Shown: positions 37,451-48,880 of the stretch, piece after piece
Position numbering within the stretch: position 1 is the first letter of the stretch
Layout: every line of letters begins with the position of its first letter
Origin: Torymus aiolomorphi
Lineage: Eukaryota; Arthropoda; Insecta; Hymenoptera; Torymidae
DNA length: 64,000 nt
Assembly (NCBI GenBank): GCA_036365515.1
Contig: CM070874.1
Span: 110,125,235 to 110,189,234, forward strand
Reading direction: 5' to 3'
Position numbers and translations under genes: made by a program
Notes under the pieces: generated by a model
Database searches by the model: none
What the model was told of the DNA's origin: nothing
Seen by the model: only the letters and a program-made list of their open reading frames with translations

Positions 37451-37930
37451 TATGTAGTCCAAGAGCTTGTATGTAACGTTGCATATTTTCGTGATTCGGA
37501 AAATTCTTTCTTTTCTTTTTACGTGAAAATATTTTTCGTGAATTTTGCAAATTTTTTCAAATTTATTGAAAATGATGCTTGAGAGTTACGCGAAAAAAAT
37601 TTATTGAACCATATTTTATAACCAACGTCACGTAGAGCAAGAAGGATGGGAAAATGAATTGCTTGGAAAAGTTCAAATTGTTCAAAATTCTAATTTTCAT
37701 GAATTTTCGCACCTTCTTTCAAAGTTTTAATAATTTTATCTGAATTATCGTACCGCATGTCACCATGTTATTAAATTCATTGTTAATAAAAAAAAGTTTC
37801 CTTGGGCTACTCTACTACTCATTACAAATCTATGCAATAAAATAGTGCACCTTAGGTACTTATTATTGAACCTAACCAATAAGTAAAATAAATTTCAGAA
37901 AGAACATATATAAAATCTATATAATTATAG
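37450..37930. other. AT-rich non-coding DNA
   Basis: Nothing recognisable. Confidence 0.4.
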
Positions 37931-38890
37931 AAATCGTTCGCACACACACACACACACACACATATCGCATCGACCGTCAATACACCTTGACGCGAAAAAT
38001 ATATTACGGCATTTCTCTGAAAGGGTATAAAAATATCCCTCGAAAATATACTTTCAACGCCGCGGAGCCAGCCCACTTTTATTACGGCATAATTACAGCC
38101 GACATACGAGCGAATCTCCGTTGCGAAAAATTTATTAAAACGCACCGACTCGCGCCAAGAGACCGCTGGTATATAGAAAACTGTGTGTAGCAGCAGCGGC
38201 AGCAGCAGCAGCAGCAGCAGCGAGAGTCCTCGTAAATCAAAGGAACCACGAGCTCGTAGCCGCGAAAAAAGGCCAGCCCGAAATTACCCGCGCGAGCATT
38301 TAATTATCCGCCGGCTCGCTCGTAGAGAGACGCAAAAGGTGCGAGAATGCATTATACATGCACGAAGAAAGAAAGAGAGAGAGAGAGAGAGAAAATTGCT
38401 GGCCACGCCGCGGACGAAAAAAGAAATTGATCGGTCGAGCTGCTAGCTCTCCTCCAGAGACGTTGCCGCAAGAGAGAGAGAGAGAAGGAGATAGAGCGAG
38501 TGGCATTTTAAGTGCGCAAGCGCGCCTGCACGAAGATCCTATTTCCGGGAAGAGAGCAGGTTATAGTATATCCGCGCGCACCCGTGGACTAAAAAGGGAC
38601 GAGAGGAGTGTGCAGGCTCGCATAAGCTGACGTTGCAGAAATTGCAAAGAACGGGTGGAGGAGGAGGTGTATACCGTTAGGATAGACGATGGAAAATCGC
38701 GAGGAGGAAATCGAGTAGTGGCAATGCTGGAGAGGAGAGAGAGAAAGAGAGAGAAAGAGTTTCATGGGGAGATTATGCGGTCATTTGAATTTTCTGTCGA
38801 ATGAATTTTGCGCTGGGTAATTCCGAATGATGATTATGGAAAGCCGGCTGAATTAATTGTATAGCCGTGGAGTACGTGTAAAGTGGATTC
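37930..38890. other. CpG-rich island with triplet and GA repeats
   Basis: CA microsatellite 37940-37962, AGC triplet run 38188-38221, GA runs at 38376-38392 and 38472-38486, then G-rich 38630-38870. A Ser-rich plus-strand frame follows the AGC triplets and is compositional. Confidence 0.42.
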
Positions 38891-39730
38891 ATTGATTTTA
38901 TATGGAATTAGTTGTAAAATTATCTTCCAATTCTTTTATTTACTCTTTAGATAAATAAAATATACATTTGAATATGATAAATCAACTTTTTTAGAATTTT
39001 ATGGTTCAACGATACAAAAACTTATCTAAAATCGATAGCTTCTACTGGCATTGTGATATTTTTCCATTCTTCGACCAGTGAACAATCTTCGCACATAAGT
39101 TATTTAAAGCTGTTACCTACTCCGTGGATATTATCTTTTACTGAAATCTGGTTGGCGCACAAAAGTTCTAGTCGGACAGAATTAAACATCGCTATAAATG
39201 GATCGAATGTTGAAGCCACCGTTGATATAGTTGACAGCCAAGTTTCGCTAAATTACAAAACTATGAGTCGGCGAATATTTCCTCGTTGCACATTTAGATC
39301 ATTCAAATTAGATCAGCGGTACATACGACCTAAATATTCCCCCCCGCAAACGTGAAGACGGAAAATTTTAGCTTTGCCAATGCGCCCGGTGACAATTTTG
39401 GCCATGGCGGGCCGAAAATAATTCGTACAATTAATAACGCTCACATAAATGAATCACTGAATGCACTTCTAGGCGCATATGAATGGACTAACTGTGAATC
39501 ATACCTGACGAAATGATATCTGGCATCCGAAGACCGTGAGCGAGTTTCAGCTTTCAAAATTTCAGGTTTAAATTCAATCCTCCTATATGCGTACCAAAAA
39601 TGCCACTTTGTTTCAAAGAGTTACATACCATTGAAATTTTGTCTTAATAACAAATATTAAATACCTATATTCACGGTAATTTAAACCTCATTCGAGACCA
39701 GTTCAGGTGCTACCAACCGCATGATAAAAT
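38890..39730. other. AT-rich and unique sequence
   Basis: 39053-39355 is an open plus-strand frame of 100 codons with balanced amino-acid content, more protein-like than most here, but no family is recognised. 39360-39560 is mixed unique sequence. Confidence 0.3.
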
Positions 39731-39909
39731 ACAAACAACAAAATTATAGCACCGAGCTTTTACCCTCCGCCTCCTATCTTCTAATTGAAACATTTATCAC
39801 GCACAATTTCAAAGATACACCAAGCACTCGCCGAAAGCGCACAGCGCGTAATTGCACCTATGAAAAATCGCTTCTATCCGCACACACACACACATATATA
39901 GCGCAGACA

Positions 39910-40035
39910 ATGCCGCCCTTCAGACTCGGCAACAAGAAGTCCAAGACCGCGCACAAGCGCGTATATGCGAGGCGCGCGCTGCAGAAGGAGAGGATAGAAG
40001 AGAGAGAGAAAAAGAAGCATCGGGAGAAAACATAA
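39910..40035 (+). CDS. Short candidate coding exon, unidentified
   Basis: An ATG in a good insect initiator context (AGACAATG) opens a 41-residue frame beginning MPPFRLGNKKSKTAHK and ending in Glu/Arg/Lys-rich sequence before TAA. The first 50 bases have varied, GC-ending codons (AAG, TCC, ACC, GCG, CAC) unlike nearby simple repeats. It could be the start of a first coding exon that splices near the GT at about 39960, but that donor (GTATAT) is weak. The basic tail merges with GA-rich DNA, so the end may be fortuitous. I do not recognise a family. Confidence 0.2.
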   Translation: MPPFRLGNKKSKTAHKRVYARRALQKERIEEREKKKHREKT

Positions 40036-40047
40036 ACGACGATGAGC

Positions 40048-40057
<10 letters not shown>

Positions 40058-40103
<46 letters not shown>
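40058..40103. repeat. GA dinucleotide microsatellite
   Basis: 46 bases of uninterrupted GA. Confidence 0.95.
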
Positions 40104-40105
<2 letters not shown>

Positions 40106-40251
40106 CTTTCCGTCTCGCTTCTTTTCAAACCGTCGCCGCTCGTCGTCGTCCTTGATACGCCCTTGGCGCGCTGCAGTGGCTGGCGTTCTAACATTAGCGC
40201 ATAGCACATGAGTGTGTATGTGTGTGCGAATGAATGCACGCGCGACACGTG

Positions 40252-40305
40252 CACACACACGCATACAGACACACACACGCATACAGACACACACACGCAC
40301 ACGCG
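40252..40305. repeat. 18-bp minisatellite, three units
   Basis: Two exact copies of CACACACACGCATACAGA and a third with changes at its end. Confidence 0.9.
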
Positions 40306-40539
40306 CGAGCGAGTTTTCGCCTTTACTCTCTGGCCTGTTCTTTCGCACATGTGCTTCATCCTACTTCAAATTCCCCTCGATGCGTCTGTAGTGATCCCTT
40401 CTCCCGGGGCTTCAGCTTCAACTTGGTTTGTCGGGGGAGATAACGTGGGGTGAGATTGTCTCTTACACGGGGGTAGAAGATAAATCGATAAAGAAGTTCA
40501 CTTGTACGAAGATACATCTTATTCTTGCTGGATAAATAA

Positions 40540-41380
40540 AGAATTGTTATACGATGTTTTTTTTTTAAAAGAACGTTTTATCTTCATTTAACTTTCATCA
40601 TATAATTTCACACATTATCCTGCATCTGATGTTATTATTTTATTAAGTAATAATTTATGTTTAAAATACCAAATGAATAAAAAACTATTGATAATGTATC
40701 AAAATCTTCTATATATGACCAAATAATTGTTGACGATACTTTATTACTTTTCACCCACAGTCCACATACCCACATATACACAAAGATTAATTGTTATTAC
40801 GAAACATTTACAAGGCAATTTCGCATGATAACTTTGCGGAAACTAGCCTTAAAAATGAATGATTCACTTCCTGCGCTTTCGGCGTCGAATATGTCCTCGG
40901 GGAAGAAGACTCCAAAAACAAGACACGCCCTGTAATCGGGATCCTGGGAGAGGGGTTAAAAATATAAGCGAGAGCGAAATAGAGACCGAGAGAGAGAGAG
41001 AGAGAAACAAACTGCCTGCTTTGGCTCGAAGGGGGTCGAGGGGAGGCTCTCTCGAACTTCGAAACGTCGTTTCTCAAACGAAGAGCCGACTTTGGTGTGT
41101 AGCATGTAATCTCCGCGGTAATCGCTTGGCTTCTTTGACTGCGTGTACACGGGACTGATGGGTGCGCCACCTAGCGGTGGCGCGTTAACTACTTTTCTCA
41201 AAAGATAGTATGGTGCACTGGAATTTTTGTTACTAAAATTTTGTGTTAATCAGAGATATTTCCTGACGACGTGATAATATTATAACTATAGCAAATATGG
41301 AATTAAACTTTTAGGAGATAACAAGCTTCATTTCTTAAATCGTAGCATGGCTTATTAAAGTTTCCATTATCATTCTAATC
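40540..41380. other. AT-rich DNA flanking a small CpG/GA patch
   Basis: 40860-41180 is CpG- and GA-rich (GA run 40986-41005). Frames on both strands here are not recognisable protein. The rest is AT-rich. Confidence 0.35.
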
Positions 41381-41705
41381 TTTCGCAAGTAACACAACCC
41401 CGTAACTACTACAAAAGTAATAAAGAAAATACTTTCAACCACGATGATTCACCGAACAAAACAAGTTTAATTGCCAACTTCAGCGCCCTCTGTCAACCCC
41501 CAAAAATTACTTTCTACATCCCGCTTTCTCTTTCCCCCTCTCCACCTCTCTCACTTCCGCATCCCTCAACTTCGCCGGCGCACAATGACGACGTACTTTC
41601 TCTGCACATGGGCGAAAGGAAGAGGCCCCTCTTTCCCTCTGTTCGCGACAGGGAGAAATTGCACCCCGCAGAGTTACAGATAGCGTCCCAGCCCTAGCAG
41701 AGAGG

Positions 41706-41796
<91 letters not shown>

Positions 41797-42200
41797 CAGG
41801 GCGTGGCCTATACACGCACCCCCGCGCGCGCGGTGCACGAGCCGATGGTCTTGTCGGGCCGCCATCTTGAATATCTGGGCCGAACGAGGGTGAAAGTTAG
41901 GGTTGCCGATGTGCGTGCGCGTGTGCCCCGTGCAAAAGGGGAAGAAGAAGACGAGGGAGGGAAGGAAACCTACTCCCCCGGATTCGATGCTCGGTCTCCC
42001 TCCGTCGTTTCTTTTTTTTTTGTGCCTCGACTACTCGCTTCTCCTCCGATGGTCCGCTGAGATATACGCGAACGCGCGCGCGACGTTGCTCGATCTTTGC
42101 TTTCTACTTGCCGTTTCTTTTTCGAGCAATCTGCTGATGTGCGCCGAGAAAGCGGCAATGCTGATTCTTGACGTGACAGTATTCTTTTTTGTTTAATATT
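41380..42200. promoter_or_regulatory. GAGA-rich CpG island with PHO/YY1-type site (PRE-like)
   Basis: C-rich 41380-41570, then an 87-base GA microsatellite (41708-41794), CGCG core, and GGCCGCCATCTTGA at 41857-41870, whose complement CAAGATGGCGGC is a canonical YY1/Pleiohomeotic site. GAGA plus PHO sites are the usual components of fly Polycomb response elements. Whether this works as one, or as a promoter with a YY1-type start element, is inference. Confidence 0.3.
41708..41794. repeat. GA dinucleotide microsatellite, longest in window
   Basis: 87 bases of uninterrupted GA/AG. Confidence 0.97.
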
Positions 42201-42302
42201 TTTTTTTATGCTGTGGGGAAAAAGAAAAAAGAATATTTGTTTTGGTATTGTTAAGTACGAAAAATTCAAAATAAGTATTGATATTCCTCTCCATATTAAT
42301 AA

Positions 42303-42401
42303 GTAGTGAAATGATAACACAGCAAATGTGGGAGGACAACCCAACAGAAGAACCACAACTTGGGTTGTCCTCCCACATTTGCTGTGTTATCATTTCACTA
42401 C
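42303..42401. repeat. Perfect 41-bp inverted repeat with 17-nt loop
   Basis: Arms 42303-42343 and 42361-42401 are exact reverse complements (GTAGTGAAATGATAACAC at the outer end). A direct repeat CGAAAAATTCAAAAT lies on both sides (about 42258 and 42402). No mismatch in 41 pairs implies a recent origin or active maintenance. It could be a fold-back insertion or template-switch product, or a hairpin RNA source. Confidence 0.93.
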
Positions 42402-43660
42402 CGAAAAATTCAAAATTATGTTGTACTTAAAAATATACCTAATGGTCTAAAAAATGGCAGAATTATTTCATATCCTGGTTTTAAGAAAATTATATAAGTT
42501 ATAACATTATAAAAGAGAAAAGATTACTTTATTTGCATGTATAACTAAATTATTACATTTCTATTTTCGCTTTGTCTTATTCCTTATAAAAATTTCAGTA
42601 TAAGTGTATTTTTGCAATTGAAACGGGTTTAATTCACTCTCCGCAAATATAAACGTTCCATTCGTTTCTATAATACTATTCAAATCTATGAGTTATTGGG
42701 AAATCGTTCAACATTTAATTCTGCATTAGCTGAACGTAAAACAGTTTCGCAAAAACGCTTCTTTAAAATTGATCACGGCCATACATTCCTAACTTTTTCT
42801 CGCACTTTCAACTTTCTGCAAACTCCTCCTAGTCGTAAGTAACGGACTCTGAGCGGCGAAAAAGTCGACTACGCCATAAAAAATATACGAGGATCTCTCT
42901 CTCTCTCTCTCTTTCTCTCTCACTCGCGAGACGTAATCGAAATTGTATTTCACAAGGCGCGAGGCGTTTGCTGAGCGCAGGATGATGCAGAATTTAAGAG
43001 TTGGCGCGAGCTCCTATACCTGCTTTCTGCATTCCTAGTTGTTCTCTTTCTTTCTCTCCCCTCGACTTTATCTTCTTCTCATCCTCCACCTTTTTTGTGT
43101 TCTATTATTGCGCGCTGAATCAGCGTTTGTTTCAGGAAGTCGCTGCTTAAAAGCTGCGTATACATTGCGAGCCCGTGAGTGTGTTTATGTCTGCGTGGTA
43201 TACATATAATGTATATAATAGCGAGCACTTGAAAATTATACTTTCAAATGAACATCAATCGACGGGGATAATAATTTCCAGTTGGCTTAACGATGCATTA
43301 GAGAAATTAGTATACAGTAAAGACGCGATACTTTTCGTCCGAAGCTGTAAAGCTGCTGGAGGTGGTGCGGCATTCTTTGAGTAATGGCTTTTACAATGTC
43401 AGAGTTTTTATGCGCGCGTGTGCGTGTACTTAAGATCATGGGCTTATACATTAATTTTCACTTAACGCAGCTTTACTGGCTCGACTCGGGATAGGAATTT
43501 CGTAATTTACAGTAATTTGCGAGGTAAAAAAGTCAATGAAATTTTGTCAAGATCAATGCCCTACTCATACAAGTCCTGTAACTGTAGTTACAATCTTAAA
43601 TATTGCATATAAACTTTCATTAGTTTTATATATCAAATCTTCTTGATGAAATATTACCTC
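42402..43660. other. AT-rich DNA, CT tract and weak CpG patch
   Basis: CT microsatellite 42896-42921 within a moderately CpG-rich patch (42780-43060). The 69-codon plus frame at 43175-43384 is not recognised. The rest is AT-rich. Confidence 0.35.
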
Positions 43661-44840
43661 AGCTCTATCGTTGCCAAATGATTTGAAATTACCATTAATT
43701 CACAATTCCAATACACACCTCCCACTCATAGAATAGAGCTAAATAACTTTCTCAGGACTTAAAAATGCCGTATACGCGAGCATGTATACATCGCACTTAC
43801 CCGAGACCCCGCGCACAGCAAATGTTCCAGAAATGTAAAATTGAAACCTGCCGAGGCGCAATTCCGCGAAAATCATAATACAATTCAATTCTTCCACGAA
43901 CAGGTATCTCCGACACCGAGCAACGTTGCATCGCAAACTATGCCTCTCCCTCTCTCTCTTTCACTTGTTCCAAGGCGTACAGGGTGACACACAGGTGCGT
44001 CGGTAATCCCTCTCTATCATTGTACGTATACAGATCGACGCGCACACATACGCGTTCACAGCTCACCTATTTAAACGTAATAGCGGCGGGGAGAGAGAGA
44101 AAGACGCTCGTACGCGCCGTCTTGGAGAGTAATTTCTGCATCATCCTTGACAGGCCTTAAGAGCGAAAGATCGAGGCGACGCTTGTGGCAGCCTCCTCGC
44201 TCTCTCTCTCTCTCTCTCTCTCCCGAGAGTATTATATCGTTATGTAAGACGGCGAGTGCAAGAGAGGGAACGAGAGAGAGAGATTCCGCTGCTGCTGCAT
44301 CCTTGATTGCCGCAGTGACTTTTGCGAATTGCCGCTTATTACGCGCCCCGAGCGTCGTTTATCATAGACGCTAGCCCTCTCTCTCTGTTTTCCGTCGCTC
44401 CAGATATACGTACGTATGTGCGTGTGTACGTGCAATAATGCCCGCGAGCGCGTAATACTTTTTCCTGACGTTCAAAAGTATGCGGCAGTGTAGAGAAAGA
44501 GAGAGAAGTTTAGCGTAGATATTGCAGTAAGTATATAGCGCACGCAGGGGGGGAAAGATATATGTGCTACGAAGTTTGCCTTTTCTTCGGTGCGCGCGCG
44601 CGTGCAGACGGTAGCAGTGAAGTTTCGTTTGAATTATTTGATTGTCTTGTCTCTCGACGTATACGCGCTCTCGTGTCTTATCTAGTCGCGCGGGCGCGGT
44701 GATTCGGACTGATGAATTGCGAGCTTAGATTTGATTATACTTGCAGATTTCTAATGAAGAGTGAGACGTCTGTTAGACCCTAAGCGACTAGGTTGATGCG
44801 CGCGCGCTTGCTGCATTTTCGAGGGAGTTGGGTTTTTACT
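43660..44840. other. Broad CpG/GA-rich island
   Basis: C/A-rich 43670-43980, GA and CT runs at 44092-44102, 44200-44222 and 44272-44283, CGCGCGCG near 44594-44603, then G/T-rich 44450-44840. Frames here are repeat-driven. Confidence 0.4.
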
Positions 44841-45330
44841 ATTGAATAATGAATGTATTCATGAATATTAGACTATTTTTTAATGGTTTGTAATCTAAAT
44901 ATTTAATTTGCTTTCTTATATATTTTGAATATAAACGTTTAAATTTAATTTTCTCAGTTTTAATCTAAATGTAGTGACAAGTGTATCTTAAATTTTTTGC
45001 AGGTTATCAAGTTCTATGAGTAGCTGTTATCGTCAGATATCTTCAAGAAAATATACGTCTCCTAGACAATAAACTTTCGTAACATATTTTGACGTTTGCT
45101 TTATCAAAAGCTAATAATACTATATGGTATAAATTGAATCAAAATACAACTTTTGTTATATAGACTCAATTTATTTCGTGAAATACAATAAAGAAACTTA
45201 TTAACTAAGTATGGGTATATACTATCATATTTTTCATGTTTTTCATTTATACATGAACAAATCAACTTTCGAAATACATGCTGTACCCTTTTATATTTCG
45301 AATATCTATTCTATATCGACACTTCTAGAA
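44840..45330. other. AT-rich non-coding DNA
   Basis: Nothing recognisable. Confidence 0.4.
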
Positions 45331-45800
45331 ACAATAATACCATCCGCCACGGTCAAATAGCACCTCAACCCCATAAATTTCCTTTGATCCTCTTATACGC
45401 AAAGGTCGAAATTCAATTCTCCCAAGACGCACGTTTATCTATCCTCTTCGTTATCATTCAAAGTGCAATTATTCCTCCATAGTATAATATAACAAAAAGC
45501 TCCCACCTCCCATCACAATAACAGCACTTGATCTCGAATGGAAATCCATTGAATTATTTGTCCCTCATTTCCTCCGCGCACGCGTGCTATTTATCAAACA
45601 AAGAGGAGAGGGACCCCCGCGGGATGATAATTATTGCCGGCGTGCCTCGAATTCATTCTACGAGCGCGTGTGCGCGTGCTTTCACAGTCGCGCATATTTA
45701 CTCCTCGGAGCATCACGGAGGGAATCCGTATACTAGACGCGAGACGGGCGGGCATTTTTCATGCAGGCGGGAAAAGAGAGATAAGGGAGAGAGGTGATTT
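45330..45800. other. CpG-rich island with strand-skew switch
   Basis: C/A-rich 45340-45520, core 45570-45700, G-rich 45700-45800. Confidence 0.4.
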
Positions 45801-46685
45801 TTCTGAGAAAATCTTTATTCGGTTGTAAATAAGGTTTACATGTAAGGTCAGGTTCGGTACACAGAGTAGCGCAAACAACGTAGATGTTGCTTAACAATAT
45901 AAGTTAGAGTATCAAAAAGACCGAGGGTCGAAAAAACTGAGTACAAAATGGCTTAGAGGTTTAGTTTATTTTAAAATATATATAAATTATAAATATTTTA
46001 GTAAAAAAGTTGTCGTTATATATTATTTAGTCTTTTAAGATAAGTCTTTAGAGGTATAATGTCAATTTTAATCGATAAACTTAAAAGTGAGTAAGTACTG
46101 CTTTGAATACGGAAAAAGTTATTTTCTTTTCGAGTTTTAATCTTATTTAAATAGATACAAGTCGTTGTGAGTGTTTAACATATAAATAATGGCCATTTGA
46201 AATATTATAAGTTATTTCACAATATTCACGTCGACATCATTGAGAATTGTATTAAGGTTTATAAAAATAAAAGTTCAACAACTGTCGATATAGTCTCGAT
46301 TTGCAGAATGAACAATAAAGTAAACAAATATTCTATTTTTTTTTTTTTCAAAAATTTGTACTTATCCTCACCGAAACACGACGGCGAACATCTTCCTTCG
46401 CCAATGGCGCATCTAAATTCGAAATCCAATAACTTCGTCTCTTCCTCGCAATCCGATAGAAAATCATCCTATATAGTCGCGCGAATTAATAAACCTCGCG
46501 GTCTCCGCAGGCTCTTGGAATGTTTCTCTCGGCGCGTCATGTGCAACGCATCATTTGATTGGTATTTGCACGGTTTCAATGCGCGCGTCGTCTTTCTTCC
46601 GCTTCGCTCTTCGCGCCCAAGGCCAAGCGCCGCGTGGTAAATAAGCCATGCGCGCCGCGCGCGCGCATCATCAGCATAAAGTTTC
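45800..46685 (-). other. Probable 3' flank or UTR of the Lys/Glu-rich gene
   Basis: AT-rich sequence downstream (minus sense) of the stop codon. AATAAA, read on the minus strand, occurs at about 45964-45969 and 45810-45815 and could serve for polyadenylation. A T run lies at 46338-46349. 46370-46670 is a CpG-containing patch with a fortuitous plus-strand frame. Confidence 0.3.
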
Positions 46686-47346
46686 CTACTTCTTCTTCTC
46701 CGCTTTGGTCTTCTCCACGGTCTTGATGGATATGGAGAAGCTGTCCTTATCCTTCAGCTTCGACGCTGGCTGCTGCTTTTCCTTGCTATCCTTCGCGCGC
46801 TTCTCCAGCTCCTTCTTCTCCCGTTCCTTCTTCTTCTCCAGTTCCTTCTTCTCCTTCTCTTTGCGCTCTAGCTCCTTCTGCTTCTCCTTTTCCTTTTGCC
46901 TTTCCAGCTTCTTCTGCTTCTCCAGCTCCTTTTGCTTCTCGCGCTCCTTCTTCTTCTCTTCCTCCTTCCGTCTCTCCGCCTCGCGCTTCTTTTGCTTCTC
47001 CTCTTCCTCCTTTTTGGCTTTCATCTTCTTCTCCTCTATCTCCTTTTGTTTTTCGTGCTCTATCTGCATCTCCTTTTTCCTCAGTCTTTCCACCTCTTTC
47101 TGCATCTCTTTTTCTCGGTGAGCTTGTTTTGCCTTGAGCCTCTGCAATTCTTTTTCCATCTCTTTCTCCCGTTCTTTTTCTTTCTTTTTCAACAGTTCCA
47201 GCTCCTTCTGAATGTCTTTTTCTTTTTCCGACATTTTTGTATAATCTCTCTTTTCCTTCGCGACTTGAAAAACACTTTTTTTTAATGCTTCTTCTTTGTT
47301 CGGCTCGGTTATAATCACTCGGCAAGTCGAGAACTTTCTCAAATGG
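46686..47346 (-). CDS. Lys/Glu/Arg-rich helical protein, 3' coding exon
   Basis: The minus-strand frame is open from a likely splice acceptor (TTATTGCAG just upstream of 47346) to TAG at 46686-46688. The first ATG is at 47232-47234 in a strong insect context (ACAAAAATG), giving MSEKEKDIQKELELL and 182 residues in total; 36 further codons are open before it, so translation may enter from an upstream exon. About 140 residues are Glu/Lys/Arg with Gln and Leu, in patterns typical of a coiled coil or stable single alpha-helix. The last 27 residues (SKLKDKDSFSISIKTVEK...) are more ordinary. Codons end mostly in G or C. Caution: the minus strand is nearly free of T here, so stops are rare in every frame and a second frame is also open. 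The family is not recognised. Confidence 0.55.
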
Positions 47347-47349
47347 CTG

Positions 47350-48190
47350 CAATAATTATATGAAATATTTTTAATGAGGAAATGAACTGGCGTTGTTACA
47401 TAAAATGTTACTCGAATATCCCAGGTAGAAAAGTATCGCTTGACTTATACTCTGCTCGCTTTTAATGCGCTATTTATGCGGAGCTCTCATATTTTATAAG
47501 AGAACTGCAAGCCAACTGCTGACACATCTCTATCTGGGATCGGTATTTAGTTGCAGCTGAAGAATGTTCATTAGGTCTTTACATGACACTTGAATACGTT
47601 ATAAAATGTTGAGGAAGGATGCTATGTACGTTTTTCAACGCATTTTTTCAAAGCAAAATGATTAACAATTTCATTGAATAATATGTACAGATAAACCGCC
47701 TAAGTGATAGATGAATGAAGTATTTTCTTTTGTAAGCGGAAATGAACGCATTTCATAACATTCAATGTTTAAATCTGAAAATTAAAAGAGCGTCACACAA
47801 TCGAATGAATCATAAATTTTTTGCCGCCCGAAGATAAAAGATAATTAATCTGTACGGATACCAGTTTTTATAACGTCTAATGAATCATTGTATTATAAAT
47901 AAAGGTATGCTACGCCATTATTGCAGAATTAACAAAGAAATCGTTTCTACAGTTAATGCAAACTCGCTGCAAATGGAAGTCAATGAATATTCACAATCCC
48001 AGAGTCACTTTTGAAACGTTGAAAGATTTATTTGCAAATGGCGTTCGGTCAATTTGCTGAAAAATTATTGCCCCAACGTATGCGATTACTTTTAGCCGCA
48101 ACTGGTTATCCCGTCTAATGAATACTTTTCCCATCAATCTGCGGTATTACAACAACGCTCTTGCCATGCGTAAACATGATATATTAGTAA
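47350..48190. other. AT-rich DNA, probable intron of the minus-strand gene
   Basis: Lies upstream (minus sense) of the acceptor. No further exon recognised, no repeats. Confidence 0.35.
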
Positions 48191-48880
48191 AATGTCATGA
48201 ATAATAATACCAAAACAAAACACACCTCGGCAACTCACCGACTTTTCCTCTCTCAAGCTCCGCCGTCACCTTATCACACCGAGTTGCTCTCGCTGACATC
48301 ACACACGCGCTCGCTCGCGCGTCATGTGCCCTGGAGCTAAATCGCTTTCTCGCCGAGAGCGACCGGGGGCTTCTTGAACTCGTTGCCTTAATTTCCGCTC
48401 TCTCTCTCTCGCTTGGGGAGGGTGCGATAAGCGAATTACCTCTACTCTCGCGTAATATAGTCGACTGCATGCACCTGCTCCTCGGCTACAGCAGCGTCGA
48501 GACTATGCGGATGATGCGCGCACCGCAACTAGCCGCGCGAGCGCGAAAAAACGCGTACATAAAGCGTGCGGCCCGCGTGTATATGGAGACAACGTAACCG
48601 TGCGCGCGATGCAATGACGCTGCGTGTGTGTGTGATGGAGCAGAGCAGCGACGCGCGCGTGGCTTTCTCGAGTCGCGCAACGCGCCGCCGCCTCCTGTGT
48701 TATCGCACACGAGAGTGAGTAAGTATACCGATTCGGTCATCGCGCGAATTTTCGTGTTTTGGTGGAGCATTTTTTCTTCTTTTTTTTTGCAAGCGATGTA
48801 ATCGGCTTGTGGAGGGAGAGATATATGGGGCGATGAGGTAATCGTTGGTGGTGGTGGTGGTGAATGTTTGAATTTCTTTA
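48190..48880. promoter_or_regulatory. CpG-rich island, possible 5' region of the minus-strand gene
   Basis: C-rich 48220-48300, dense CpG core 48300-48680, then G/T-rich 48780-48870. It is the nearest CpG island upstream of the minus-strand Lys/Glu-rich exon. A minus-strand ATG near 48470 is followed by a good donor (AGAG|GTAATT), but its phase would put a stop at the 47346 junction, so it is not joined to that exon. Confidence 0.25.

Larger units (their letters stand above)
39730..40540. other. CpG-rich island with GA and CA repeats
   Basis: C/A-rich 39730-39900, candidate exon 39910-40035, pure GA tract 40058-40103, CA-type minisatellite 40252-40305, then G/T-rich 40410-40490. The long minus-strand Ser/Leu and Val/Cys frames here come from the repeats. 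Confidence 0.42.

Noticed and set aside
39874..40359. Overlapping long minus-strand frames (161 and 142 codons)
   Set aside because: Ser/Leu and Val/Cys runs come from the GA tract and CA minisatellite.
46786..47352. Second open frame overlapping the Lys/Glu-rich exon (Gly/Glu/Ala-rich)
   Set aside because: Open only because the minus strand lacks T; it begins at a TTG and ends without a coherent C-terminus. The other frame has the ATG in good context and a plausible tail.
48440..48470. Possible first exon of the minus-strand gene (ATG with a good donor at AGAG|GTAATT)
   Set aside because: Joining it to the acceptor at 47346 gives an immediate stop because the phases do not match.
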